The notes beneath the pieces were generated by a model, which saw nothing but the letters and a program-made list of their open reading frames with translations, was not told the DNA's origin and ran no database searches. A program made the position numbers and the translations under genes. DNA of 64,000 nt from Andrena cerasifolii (taxonomy: Eukaryota > Arthropoda > Insecta > Hymenoptera > Andrenidae): NCBI RefSeq assembly GCF_050908995.1, contig NC_135132.1, positions 11,031,001 through 11,095,000 on the forward strand. Reading direction: 5' to 3'. Numbering within the stretch: the first letter of the stretch is position 1; each line of letters begins with the position of its first letter. This document shows positions 39,401 through 52,007 of the stretch, piece after piece.

Positions 39401-40253
39401 ATGACGCTCATCCATTGAGATTTGCACACGTTCCCTTTCTCCCCTGCCTTTTCTTCCGTTTCTATCAAATTCTACATTCTGCTGTTGCTATTTTCCAACG
39501 CTTTAACGACTGGCTTGTAGAATTGCATAATTAATTCCATTAAATTGAAAAATAATAAGTCAGGAAGACGAGAATTTGCAAAGTTCATTATCGTTTACCA
39601 CGCGAGGAGTTAAATATCTGGACGTTACGGATGATTGAGTTCGCGACAGTGTGGTTAGATGGCGACTGCCGCCTACGCATAGCGGTGCATTTTGAACAGG
39701 TCGATCACTCTGGACGTGCATGCACCTTTTGATATACATTCGCTAAAGTTTTAAATAGATGATCGCAAGGACATGGAAAAATGATGGCCCGGGTACATGC
39801 GAAGGGACCGAAATGATGGTCGGTCGCTTGCGAAAACGCAGGTTAGTTTTCGGCTAGTCACGTGTTATATTTTGCCCGTGCTGGGGCTCCATCTAACCAA
39901 GTTTCCACAACTAGTTGTTGCACGTCTGCCGAACAAGTGATCGACCTTGAAGAAACGTGCGCGTACGAGGTGAGAAGGACAGAGAAAGAAAGAAAGAAAG
40001 AAAGAAGTAGGCTACTCCGTCCGTACATTTCCATGCGTCATTAACTTCCGCTGCTTCTCTAACACGATAAAACGCACAAGCATCATTGTGCCTTGTCTTT
40101 CGAGGCATCGTTCAACGAGCTTCCACCCCCTCAGATTTCCAACAGTTTAGCGCACTTTTCAATTTCCTACCAGGATAAACGATCCACCGAATTCAGCCCC
40201 GAGTCCTGTAACGTTGACGAGACGGTGCTCTTCTCGCTCGGTCGGGTTAGGTT

Positions 40254-40301
<48 letters not shown>

Positions 40302-43300
40302 AACGTTGAACGTTACCTAGAAAGATAACTAGCTGTGTCCGTAACTAACAGACCAGTCTCTCTCTCTCTCTCTCTCTGTGCGCGCGCACACACACACGTT
40401 CGTTCGACGATTAGATTTTTGCGGACGGAATACTGCAATTTCGATACGAGTAATATTTTCCCGTTACTGATTCGCCCGAAGGGAAAAATCTGCCCATTCA
40501 TAAACGCCGTTAAAACTGAGAAAACAGGTTGACCGAACAGATTTGCGATGAGCACGAATTTGGTTGCACCGGGGAGTGAAAGGACCGACAGAGGTAGGTA
40601 TAGCGCGTCCCCGAGATATGTACATACATAGGTATAGACTGAGGCTGAGTCCTTTGCTACTTGTTACAGGGCTGTACTTATTTGGTTACATGTGCTTTCT
40701 TGTACCAATCTTTGACAACTAAGGCTTGCCACCGAAACGCTCTGACGCGTCAAGGACCCGAGGCTCTGCTGCGTTTATCAAGTCGCTGTATCTCGGGGAC
40801 GCACTATACACGCGCGCGTCGATCAATACTCCTCGTGCACGCTAAGGAGACAGCGTCGCTCGAGACACCCCGACCAAGGAAGCAACTTTTTCCTCGACTC
40901 TGCAACGATGATGTCTTCTTTCTCTTCGGCAAACTTCGATCCGGCTGAATCGTGAAATCGAGAAACAGAGGCAATCGAATTCCGCTTCGGCTTCTCTGTA
41001 GGCGACACGATTCTTTATGTTTACGTTAGGATTAAGTGGCGCGTGTTCCGTTTTGTTCAGTATCCTTTTCGGACTTGCCTTCATGCGGCTAATCGAGTAT
41101 ATAAGGAAATCGTGTAAGAGCACAACGCGAACGCGCGTGTCATTCCGTATATCAAGTCTTATCGTCGTTGGTTATTTATAGAACGCCGTAGTACCCTATC
41201 GGTGGAAAAAAGGAAACAGAACAGAATCGAGGATCACTCGCATCTATTTTTTCTGAATCTCGGTACATTTTCAACGAAGCTTTGGTATATATTATAATAT
41301 TTATAATACAGCATTGTATCGTGCATATATGTATATTTAAAAATGATAAGCAATAGCAGAAGGTAGCTGGTAGTAGGGTGTAGACTGTAGAGAAATGCCT
41401 TCCAAGTTCGAACGCGACATGCTAGGCAACGAAGCGCAAACGGGAGGAAGGAGGTACATATCGCGGTGGGGGGATGTTTTCGGGCTGGTTAGTAAGCGGA
41501 AGAGCGGTCGGCTGGCTCGATGGGTTGACTGGCAACAGGGTAGGGACCCGGCAAGCTAAAAGGGAGGGGAACGGAAGGGATGACTAGCTCGTCGCGCGCA
41601 GGGGTGGTGGTAATCGTTACTCGCGTCTGGTGGAACGTCTAGCAAACTAGCGACCCTCCAACCGATCGAACACCACCCTCGTACCAAAGTCTGTTGCATC
41701 ACGGTCGAGCATTCACCATGAAAGTCTGCTGACCCGTTGGCAAATACCGCGCTATATGTACTCTAACCGTGTTGTCCAAATTCCTTTTGTCCTAACTACT
41801 GCCCGCTTTCTTTACGTTCTTCTTCTATCGAACTCGAACCGCTTCCCTCTTGGCCCCCTTTTGTTCGCAGTAACGGTAAAAACATGGATAGCGATCAGCC
41901 GAGTTGATCACAATTTCAAACTCAAACAGTCTTAACGTGCACGTGTCTTTTCACATTGAACGAGAGTATCGCGCGTTCGCCGCAATGCTATTATACAATA
42001 TCATCTTGCACTTTACTCCAGTGGCGCGCGGTATGGCGCGCGGTATGGCGCGATACCAACGCGATACCAACGCGACACGACGGTGTAGCATTACGCTTCG
42101 TCGCTACCTGCTCCGTCCTCTTTTCCGTAGGTACGTGTTTCCAGGTAAACGTTTCAATGTATTAGAAATGATTTGCTCTGGTGTAAAAATGGCAAATGCA
42201 ACTCGTCGACGGCGATTGGGTTCCTGTTGAAAAGAGAGAACGTATGTATATACGTCGGTTGTTCCGGGAACTTATTGATTTATTTGAGGGTGAATAGTCC
42301 TCCCCCAGCAACGAACGTTGGAGCACACGCGTCATTGTTCTCGGCCACTCTCGCTATCTCCAACCCCCAGTGTTATAGTGCACGCGATCTAGCTTTGGGA
42401 AATCGCAAACAACGCCGTCTGCGCTCGATTTCAGTTTTCCAGTTTTCGCGTACAATTCGATAAAGCGAACGCATATATCGCTCCCCTCAGATGGCTGTCA
42501 GGAATATGATAGTGGCGTGGCTCCATAGTGGCACTAGGGTTTATACAAAAACCGATTTTCAAAAGACCGGTTTTCGAATTATCACGAAAAATATAAATAA
42601 ATATCTGTAGTTACTTTAAAAAATTTCAGTTTTTTTAATATGCATGGAATTACAAAAAAAAAAATAAACTAAAATAACTAAAATCCGTACAAAATATAAA
42701 TTATAAATCTTTATTTCATTTAGTATTTTTCTTCCGAAAATACGAACTCGCGAAGATTAGTTTTTACAGTAAACTGTTACTTACTACAATATGCTTGGGT
42801 CCGAGGCGATATCAAGTGAAAATATTAATGTTTCTCAATTAAATAATTAATTCGTTTTTACACATTAATTCTAGTATATAAAACTGTTTTTGGAATTTTA
42901 CAAATTTACCCTAACTTGTCTCGGCCTTTATTGTTCCTCAGCCTCGCGCTCCTTGCAGATGCGATTTTGCGAAATAATTAAAGAATGTGATTGTGACACA
43001 TAAATCCGAGAAGATAGAATTGCAAAGAAATTGAGGGTAAAACACTCTATGTTCGAAATTGATTGCGCACCATTACTAATTTCCACGGTTCGTTGCTGAA
43101 TCCAAGGAAACATCGTGCCCACGTTCGTATTACTTTCGCAAATGCTGTTGGTGGAACGCCAACGCAGGGTCTATTTTGCTCGAAATACCGCAACGATGCG
43201 ACGAGTAAAGGAAAAGGTCCAAATCAAACGCGGTCCTCCAAAGTTTGAAACATTATTCGGGAATAGAAGGGCATGCCTACTACCACCACGTGGCCACCTG

Positions 43301-44873
43301 AACTTTATGGAAATGTAATAAAGGATCTGGGTGAAATTCGCCGTGGCAAGTCGCACCGAAACTACATACGTCCGTTACAAAGAAGAATATTTATTGGCTC
43401 TCCCTCTCTTTTTCACTATCCGTTGTCGCGTCTTGCCATTCGATTGATCGAGCAGGACAATTTAGCTAGGAACGCTAAATTGACTAGGGCGAATCGCGTT
43501 ACCTGGTACGCGGCAAGCACTCCATCTTGTTTGGCTAAATTCCAGGAGGAATTCGAACGCACTCGTAAGTAAGCTTGACCGTTGCGGTCGATTTCGCGGT
43601 GCTTGATCGTTCTGTGCTGCAGACTGTTCGCGCTCGCGCCTCTCCTGCTCTTTCGTTCATCTTATTCGTTATTTTTGCCAATGGAATTTTCATAGTACAA
43701 TATAATTGCTGGCTTTTTCGCCAAACGCACGTTGCGGCTTTCACGTGGAAATTATTCGAATGACGAATAATCGTAAGACGATACGTTGGTTGGACTGTTT
43801 CAGGAAGCGGAAGCAAGGATAGCAAAGGTGGAAAGGACAATGCGTCGCCGTGTGGCCCTTACGCGGGTGAGTTGATCGTATATCGCGTAGATCGCGTCCG
43901 TAGATCGCGACATGGAAAATTGCTCGTCGTTGGCTTCCCTCTCTGGCTCTCGCGCTCCTCGTTCGATGCTGTTGGGTTCAGTGAAATCCAACTGTTCCGC
44001 TGTTTCGAAAGACTCGATCGCTTCCAGGAGGGTGACAGGAGTTGCTATTTATAAAGCCGCCGTGGCAGAGTTCCCTCGAGTCGAGCTGGCATTAAGAAAC
44101 GGTGGAAATATTGTCAACCACGATCCATGACCCAGCACTGAAATAAACTGGATCGTCGCGACCGTAGAAGGGGTTTGTTTCGGTCGCGGAGCTGTAGATA
44201 GCTGGAGAACTATACCATCCGTGACCTTGGCTTCCGATGCGATAGTTTTCTCGCGTAGTAGAACGACGGACATTTCGAAATGTATAGGACCGAATTTAGT
44301 TACATAGTACGTAAGGATAGGCCCGTGCACCGTTACGCATAACATCACTATAGAGTCATAGGGGTCAAAAATATACGCTCCCTCTCCACACGGAGATTTT
44401 AACGCACACACACCGGTTTGTTCGCCTCGCCTCCGGCCTGGACCTAATGGCTCTATTAATAATATTGCCCTGTTATTTTCGGCAACTATCGCTTACCGAG
44501 AATGAGACTAACCCTGTATACGGTTTACAACGTACGCTTTCTTACGAATAGTTTCGACCTCTGAAATGGATTTCCTGATACAGTAGTTTCGCTGACACGA
44601 CTTCCTCGCAACGATACGCGACAAGAAGCGCGAGCTTCGCTTCGCGCTGCCATCTTCTCGCTCAACCTAGGACGATACGATTATCTGGACAGACGATAGT
44701 TTTGCCGTGTCTGTATCCAGTGTGCTCGAGAGTCAATTTTCACAAAGAAATATCGTTTGGCGAGATGCTCCGGGGCCAGACCTCTAATTCAGGCACGCCC
44801 CACAGTCGGTATGCGTTTGCTAAGTGTTACACAGCCGCGCGCGCTATTTGTATTGATCCGCACGCACCGTTCT

Positions 44874-44909
<36 letters not shown>

Positions 44910-45577
44910 TGGTTCGTTTCGCGGTCTTATCTCTTTCCTCTTTTCCTCGCCCAGTTGCTACTGGGTGGATTTTTTCAGTTCCTAACAGTTTCGGATGTGA
45001 TCGCATCCTGACCGAGTTTAGGTGTCGGAGTACGATGCGCTTGTACTTTTGCTGTGATTGATTCCTCCTCGGTGGATCATCTTTAGCGGAGAATTGTAAA
45101 GGCAGGTGGGTTAGATAATAACTTGACCCGAGGGAAGGCACTTTTATCGAATCGACCATCCGTGACGATGCCGACGACGACAATTACGTCCGTCGGTCGA
45201 TTCTAAGCAAAGGCCGGAAATACTGTCCATTATTATGCAGGCGGCAGACAATTGCCAACGCTTCCCCTATTAACATATAGGGAGAGTAAAAACGTGGTTG
45301 AAATTCGTGACAGCCCGTACGGTAATGCTTTGATTGTTTGGAATAAGGCGATTTTGTATGGATAAAAACATTTTGCGCGCTTACTGCGAAGGAAGAGTCG
45401 AGGAGAGTCGTTTGGTGACTACGGCAAAGCAAAACAAGTAGGAGAAAGTGGACGCGAGCCAGAGAATCTTGGGACCTTTCTGTTTCAGCGGCCGAATGCG
45501 GGGACGCGCCAAAGAAGAAAGGATTCTTCAAAGGTTTTTGGAAAAGATCGCGTCATTACTCGTTGGAGAACCAATAG
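22074..45577 (+). CDS. Large Ser/Arg/Pro-rich, mostly disordered protein of unknown function
   Basis: I do not recognise this gene. Exons chain in phase: 22074-22137, 28994-29112, 33185-33260, 33594-33838, 34145-34325, 34590-34725, 34799-35849, 35922-37108, 37194-37475, 37600-37970, 38258-38568, 43804-43866, 45489-45577 (stop TAG). This gives about 1390 residues; the true start is upstream and not found. Visible parts: a short helical segment (DDVQRSIELLDKVLSEYDEH), a Gly-rich run, DDGYMSM, proline-rich LAQPPSPPSK, an Asn run (about 35059-35091), a His/Asp/Arg repeat (about 35191-35238), repeated Arg-Phe-Ser motifs, RHSIAWEVSLEDD, a basic cluster (RRGRKKERK), a predicted coiled segment near RKALKENRRQLEKVSDAIKE, and a basic C-terminus (KKKGFFKGFWKRSRHYSLENQ). 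It has no membrane segment or enzyme fold. A cytoskeletal or junctional scaffold is plausible but is only inference. The first two exons are less certain than the rest. Confidence 0.75.
22976..23481. mobile_element. Long-inverted-repeat MITE with TA flanks (Tc1/mariner-like ends)
   Basis: The left end reads CGGTGGCGGACAAAAGAAAG and the right end, reversed, CAGTGGCGGACGAAAGAAAG. TA dinucleotides flank at 22974-22975 and 23482-23483. The arms stay complementary for about 180 bp inward (TTTAGAATTGGTCCAAACGA on both), so the 506-bp element is almost all arm. TA target sites and ends of this form are typical of Tc1/mariner-derived MITEs. It has no transposase. Confidence 0.8.
26464..26976. mobile_element. 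Fold-back MITE-like element, family A copy 3
   Basis: The left end reads AGGGTGGTTCTTATTTTCGAC, with the right arm degraded at its tip (GGAAAATAGCTACCT). Inside, both arms carry the family text: GATCGGATAACGGGAAAAGG near one end, AAATAATTATTTAAA, and a pair of CTTTTATGT / ACATAAAAG segments. Non-coding. Confidence 0.7.
29113..33184. other. Second large intron of the long gene
   Basis: 4.1 kb without a supported exon. It contains scattered purine or CpG-rich stretches and a GTCGTT tandem at about 31840-31868. I see no RNA gene or transposon end. Confidence 0.55.
33261..33593 (+). other. Optional intron (exitron-like) inside the long gene
   Basis: Between a weak donor (ACCAG then GTCGCC) and a good acceptor (GTCTGTTCCAG), the 333 bases are an exact multiple of three and contain no stop in the coding frame. 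Retention would insert 111 residues, including a Ser run and Pro run encoded by a TCA/CCA microsatellite. I favour removal because of the weak coding look of the last third, but either form keeps the frame. Confidence 0.45.
38569..43803. other. Intron near the 3' end of the long gene
   Basis: 5.2 kb with no supported exon. Visible: an AAAG tandem at about 39981-40004 and a longer one at about 40255-40304, a TC run followed by CA at about 40361-40397, GCGCGGTATG triplication at about 42025-42050, and an AT-rich stretch at about 42540-42900 that looks like decayed repeat. Confidence 0.55.
43867..45488. other. Last intron of the long gene
   Basis: 1.6 kb between the 63-bp penultimate exon and the final exon. 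It holds a CGTCCT tandem at about 44876-44910 and otherwise nothing recognisable. Confidence 0.55.
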
Positions 45578-45821
45578 CCCAGGTGCGGTAGGGTGACGAG
45601 CCACCAGCGACAGAGGCACGCGTCGCGACCACCGCAACAGCATCATTATCGGCAACAACACGTCGCTACGAGTGCTCTGGCCAACAACCCGTGCTGCTGT
45701 ATCGTTCAGTAGCGGTGGTTCCGCTTCGCGACAGAACCATCACCCAACACGTCCGCGCGTTTCTTCGTCCATTCTCGTCCGTTTCGCCCGTTTCGTCGAC
45801 CGTTTACTCCGTCTGATCCGT

Positions 45822-45831
<10 letters not shown>

Positions 45832-45881
<50 letters not shown>

Positions 45882-45888
45882 TACAGCA
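45832..45888 (+). repeat. 9-bp tandem GGCGGTGAC
   Basis: Six or so consecutive near-identical units just downstream of the long gene's stop codon. Confidence 0.85.
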
Positions 45889-46601
45889 GTTACGGCGATG
45901 ATGGCGACGAAGGCGACAGTCTCGGCCCTGGCCCAACCCCGGACCCAATTCCAACCTACTACTTACAACGATTCGTGGGTAAATCTCTTTGCGTATCTTA
46001 CGTTTGTACCTCTTTCTTCTCGTTCATTTCACTCCTACCGTTTCGGCTTTGTTCCATACCTGTCTAGTATCTATCGCGCGACTACCGCCAAGCATGACCA
46101 CCGCGCGTTCATTCGATCCGTTCTCGTCGGATGCTAGCTCGCTCTGGCGAGTAACGCGTCCCTCCCCCGTTCCCTCTTTTCAACTTTTCTCAACTTGTTT
46201 CCTCCTGTCGACTGTACACGAACGCGGCTGGGCGCGCTTACACTTTTATAGCAAAGGCCTTTTAACGCGTGTTCCGCATTGCGCCCAAACGGTAATCTCA
46301 CACTCGGTGCGGCTCTATCCAACCATGCTTATTCGATTCAACGCAACTTTTACTTTGCAGAGATTCACCGATTAAGTCGTAATTATCTCATCGGGACGGA
46401 TGGTTAGATGAATCGATTGGAATGGGCAACTACTCGATTAGAAATGCTAACAAAATGCAATATAATCGACTTTCTTATCGAGGCGTCGCGGCCGATCGAT
46501 CGATCAGTTAGCAAAATCAGGTGCGCCGAGCTTTCGGCCTTACCTTTCATCTTCCTTTTCTACTTGTATTACAAATCGCGGATACGTTATAGAGAACGAG
46601 T

Positions 46602-46607
46602 AATAAA
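46602..46607 (+). promoter_or_regulatory. Candidate poly(A) signal of the long gene
   Basis: AATAAA 1.0 kb after the stop, the first canonical hexamer in the downstream region. Confidence 0.4.
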
Positions 46608-46682
46608 GTATAAAACAACTTGTATTCCAAGTATTCGACTATTTAATGTCTGCTTACGTTAGACTACGTATGATAAGAGCAA

Positions 46683-46686
<4 letters not shown>

Positions 46687-46732
<46 letters not shown>
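46687..46732 (+). repeat. (GA)n microsatellite
   Basis: Uninterrupted GA dinucleotides, about 23 units. Confidence 0.95.
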
Positions 46733-46739
<7 letters not shown>

Positions 46740-46951
46740 GAAACGTGTGAGTGTGCGCGAAAATAGTTGCTACGGGTGAACAATGATATCTTATGACGCA
46801 TTATTAACGATACGATTGTAATTTCCCGGCAAGGTTAATGCGCATAAACGCTTGGCTATACTCGTCCTATATTCATTACTTCTTTCGGTTATTATTATTA
46901 TTATTATCATCCTCGTCACCGCCCCCGTCCTGTCATCGTTATCATCATCAT

Positions 46952-47007
<56 letters not shown>

Positions 47008-47008
47008 T
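46952..47008 (+). repeat. (ACT)n microsatellite
   Basis: About 19 ACT/TAC units within a longer TTA/TAT-triplet-rich region (46880-47290). Confidence 0.95.
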
Positions 47009-48784
47009 TAGTACTATTACTACTACTATTTCTACTATTGTTATTATTGCAATTACTATTGCCAGTGCCACTTCTATCGCTAACATTATAATCACTATCA
47101 TCGCTATCCCTCCAATTATTACACGCACTACTCGCACCATCATTACCATCCTTACTATTTATTACTATTTATTACCATTACCATTATTATTATTTAGATT
47201 ATTGTTGTTGTTGTTATTGTCGTTGTTGTTGTTATTATTATCATTATTCCACAGCCGTTATTATTATTATTATTATCGATATCTAATACTACTACCGGAA
47301 CGATTATATACGTATGCAGAAACGCAGTCGCACGCCACACGTGCGCAAGATAAAAATGAAAAAATATTATTACGAATTAACGAACAAATGAACGAATCAG
47401 TTAATTAGTATTATTATTGGTCATCGGTATTACGATCATCAGTATTGACAGCATTATTAATACATAGGTGTGCATATATTAAGGCACGCACAATGTGCGT
47501 GTGTTGGCGCGTGTATATATACATATGTAGGTGGCGATAATAACGCTAAATTACAAACTTATATTTAGTATAATTTCGGATGTAGCACGTTCTCCGCGGA
47601 TGCTTGATTATGTGACAAAGTCAATCGTATCGAGAGTCGCTTGAATGCCAAAGATTGTCTCGTGGTGTATGTATCCAGCTCTATGTTAGTAGACCTCTGT
47701 CCTACTGCCTACAATTATCACTGCACAGTCAAAGACGAAGAGATTAACCACCTTTCGTATGTATTGTACATACATAAGTACAACAGCGCACGCTCGACGC
47801 GATCGATCCAACGATCTTCCTTTTCATTTCTTTTTCTTCCGCGAATTTTTTGCTCGGCACGGTTCGATTCGAGTATCATCGAACACCGAATAGAAAACGC
47901 GCAGCTTTTATTAGGATGGTTAAGCGCGGTCTTGCTGCAGTGTACAGTAGGTCCTGTATATAACTATTGCGAGGCTATACGTAAAAGGACGTGAAAGGGT
48001 AAAGAAGCCGTTCGCGCGAGATCTCCGCTCGCGGCCAGAGATCGCGTTAGGACAGCGAGAATGGGCATTCGAGAAGTGTCGGCCACGCCGAGCTACGAAC
48101 GTTGGCCACTTTGTCGTACATTCGTGGGCACGCATCGATACGTACGTCGTACCTAACGCTCTAAGTTAAAGGTAGTCCATTAAAGGTTAATGCTACTAAC
48201 ATTTAATGCCAATTAAACGAACGTTTTTAAAGCAACTTCACCGAAGGTGGTACCTCATTTTACATACACCTACCGTACGTGCACCTGTTACCGCGAACGG
48301 TCTTGCTGATTTCCTTCTTTCTCGCGATGGAGAAAGAGGCTGCGATCGATACGATAATTACCAGTGCGTCGGGTCAACAGAGACACTTTGTCGCCCGCAG
48401 ATCGTGCTTTGCGAAAACCTTGTTTCCTGCAAAACCACCGATTAACTTGTAACGATGCATCGCCGACCATCGAGCGTTGTTGGTGTCGCCGTCACCGTCG
48501 TCGTCACCGTCGTCGTCACCGTCGTCGTCGTCGACGATGAGGGCGACTGGATTGCGTGTGTGACAGAGGTATGGGGGACAAGCATGGACAGGAATAAAAA
48601 AGGGGGGTCGAAATAAATGATAAATAGAATCTAAGTACCAAACCGTATGCCTTATACAGAAGAATCCACCGCAGCTTGGGTGTGACCTTGAGTATCGCTA
48701 TCCGAAACGATACGGTGGTTCCTCGAGATTGTTATCATCATCCATCATCCATCACCCATCAGCCATCATCTTCAGCGGCAGCGG

Positions 48785-48801
48785 CAGCAGCAGCAGCAGC
48801 A

Positions 48802-48850
<49 letters not shown>
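48785..48850 (+). repeat. Compound (CAG)n(GTC)n microsatellite
   Basis: About six CAG units directly followed by sixteen GTC units. Confidence 0.95.
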
Positions 48851-48852
<2 letters not shown>

Positions 48853-51135
48853 TCATTATTATCGTTATCATTATTAAACACGGAACGGAATACGAACGGT
48901 CAAAGGCGCACTTTGGCATGTTCGAGAGTGGTATGATAAAGGTGACTTGAAATAACGAGTGCATAATTGAGAGACAAAGGCGGAAAGAGGGACAAAATGC
49001 CTTTCTCATTGGAAAATGAATAGCAATGTTAACCATCAAGGGCGAAATTACCGTGGACTCGGAGATACGCAAAATGAGAGGCTCCATGTTCTTCCGCATT
49101 TCTCGTCGCGTAATTTATTTTTTTATTCTCAGTCGGTCTGTAAATTTTCAGACATTTTCACGCAAGTGACGTTTCATCTTCCGAGATGCATTCCAGTATT
49201 TCGAGTATGGAAAATCTGTTGTCTACGTTGAGAGCTACGATGTAACTGATCGCGATGTTCAGGCCAGATCGTTGGGCGCATCTTTTCTCGAGTATTCTTT
49301 CTTTCTCTCCCATTTGTGTTCGTTACTAGTTTGAAAACAAAAACGGTACCGCTAAAGTAAAAAACAGACAGATGGGTATCGGATGAAAATAATTCGCTAC
49401 GTAAGTTGTACGATTATTTAATGAATAGGGTTAAGTGTATTGGATAGCGATAGCTAACAAAGCGAGTCGACAGTAGCAACAAAGATGTAGTACAAAATCG
49501 ATAGCTTTACTATTTCAAAAATGATGAAGAAGAAGGAGAAGATGATGAAAAAGGGAAGGGAAGGAAAGGGTAGGGGGAGGAAACGGCGAACATTAACGCG
49601 ACAAACTCGTGCAACGTGCATCGAGTGTATCACGTTTAGTTTACCGCATTAGTCAAAGTCAGTCGAATGAAGCGCCCTATGCCTTCTCGGTGCTAACATC
49701 GACGATGATATTGTCTCGAACAATTGTTAAAAGAGAATTGGCACACGAAAATCTTTCGCGCGAGTATGTGCCATCAGGTATGGCAATAAACCGTACGTGC
49801 CGAATCTATCGTCTTCGTGTCGCGTTCTCCCCTTTCTGAAAGCGTTACATTTCTCGCGTAAAGCTGTAGGTGGTTTGCTTCAGCGATTTCTAGTCGTTCG
49901 CCTATTCGTATCGAGTAAAACGAAAAACCTTCGGGGGCGATTAGACGAGAGAGAGAGAAAATACGAAGAAAAATGGTGAAACGTTTCATTCGTGATCTTT
50001 ACGGATAATATTTCTTACGTAGAATAGACCGAGCAAGAACGATTTTTATGTAAATTTTCTCCAGAATTTTGTAAAACATTTCGTTGTTTCGATCTACCAA
50101 TAAACTACATGAAAGTTTTTAAGATACATTACACGCGGCACTATATGTTTTGTGTGTATAAACTGCGCCAAGATATAAGTAGGTATTGTATTAAAACGTA
50201 GACTGTATCGGACCTGGAAACGGAGCCCGTCCCCCGTGGTCGTCTTCTGTGCTATCTCGGAGGATACGTACGAGGTAAGTGAGAAACAGATCAACCATCA
50301 CCAGATTATGCGCGCTTCACGGATCAAATCTATTCGATGGTTATCTAGGAAAGACGAAATGTTAGCGAGTGCAGGATGGCCGCGGCCGAAAATATAACAC
50401 TTGCTGCGGCTTAATCGCGTCCGTGAACGGAAGAAATGTTCGTAGAGAGTTAGAGACCGCAATGTCCGGCATTCCAGTTTATACTTCTTATGTATTCGGA
50501 TAAAAACAAAGAAAACGCCTCTGGTACACCGCTTTATACAAATTTATTGTTTACTTAGACACCAATCTTATGACGGTTTGAAAAGTGTTTTCGGAATATG
50601 CAAAAGAACCTTAAGAGAAAGATATTATATAGCGTAGGTGTATCGGCTTTACAGTGTTGTGTCTAATATCTCCACCGACACATGCACTTTTTTCCTTCTT
50701 TTTCTGCATCTCGCTCGTTTTCTCATCAGCTTTCACAAATTTCTTCTTTTGGGCAGCTAACCTCGTCTCTTGGTCTCCTCATCGCGTTTAACAAGTACAT
50801 ACAACTCCGTCTCTTTCTTATGTTTCTTTCCCTTTGTTATTGCCCGCACGATAGGTCATGAAAATAATCGAAAGGCGAGTCAGTCGCTAACTTCCTCTTC
50901 GAAATAAACGAAGAAAAATTTTCAAAAATCCATACTGATGCGAATACATGGATAACGTCTGGGAGATACCTTTAATTACAATTATTACTTCAATGTTTAT
51001 TCCTTTTCTGTTATCAATAAAAATTGTTACATAGTAGTTTGGGTTGCTGCTTGGCGCCAGACGAATCGCCAAGCAACCAGTTATAGTAATAGTAGTAGCA
51101 ATAGTATCATATTAATAATAAGTGGTAGCAGTATC

Positions 51136-51175
51136 GTGTCGTGTCGTGTCGTGTCGTGTCGTGTCGTGTCGTGTC
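51136..51175 (+). repeat. (GTGTC)n tandem
   Basis: Eight consecutive 5-bp units. Confidence 0.95.
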
Positions 51176-51540
51176 ATGTATGGTTGTGTGGCTAAGGGTT
51201 GTTTCTCGGTATGTAACGTGTACGAGGCTGCGCAAATCGAACGAAAAACGTCTACACGGCACGAACAATCCACCCATGCTTTTTTCAAACTTCGCTTCAG
51301 ATTGTTTTCACACATCGCAGCAGATTATAAAGAACAAACGGACCAAGATAACCCAAACGAAACATTCGAAAGATCTGTCAAGCAGCGATTCTCGCCCGAT
51401 CGAAAGGATAATAAGAACCATTATTACCGTGTATAGTTTCATCTTTCAATTTACGCGATCGTGTATGTCTTCTGTAATGCGTGTCTCGCGCGCGCACTGG
51501 CGTATGTCATATTTATACAGACACACATCATACACACGCA

Positions 51541-51572
51541 CACACCTACACACGCGACACCTACACACGCGA

Positions 51573-51629
<57 letters not shown>
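51541..51629 (+). repeat. (CA)n-rich microsatellite
   Basis: CA dinucleotides interrupted by a few CACGCGACAC units, then a pure run from about 51574. Confidence 0.95.
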
Positions 51630-51633
<4 letters not shown>

Positions 51634-51963
51634 TACACATGTGCGCGCACTATATATATGTATCTATATATTTATAGATTTTCATATCTATATATATATA
51701 GATTTATGTATACCATCCTGATGTACGCCTCGCGACTCTCGCCCTTCTTCTTATCACGCTCCTCTTGCTTTCTACTTCTCCCTGTCATCGATCAAAGTAT
51801 TAGCAATTATGACACATCGTTCGTCCTTTTGTTACATTTTTCTTACACATAGTAATAGCAGAGACAGTAAATAGCTAAAAGGACTGTATGGATTTCGGGA
51901 GGAGGGGGTAAGGGCTGTGGCCAATTCGTGTCGTTTCACACGCTAGCGCATCATCGTAGTTGG

Positions 51964-52007
51964 TCACCGTCACCGTCACCGTCACCGTCACCGTCACCGT
52001 CACCGTC
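51964..52007 (+). repeat. (CACCGT)n tandem
   Basis: Seven consecutive 6-bp units. Confidence 0.95.

Noticed and set aside
39645..39670. Sequence similar to the microRNA miR-34 (CAGTGTGGTTAGATGG)
   Set aside because: The seed differs and no matching hairpin arm is present nearby.
41395..41453. Possible exon MPSKFERDMLGNEAQ before a GTACAT donor
   Set aside because: It ends in phase 2 whereas the next exon (43804) needs phase 1, and the donor is weak.
45820..46137. Open frame of Thr-Ala-Val repeats
   Set aside because: Pure translation of the 9-bp GGCGGTGAC tandem after the long gene's stop.
51461..51852. Open frames rich in Thr-His repeats
   Set aside because: Translation of a (CA)n microsatellite in several frames; no gene context.
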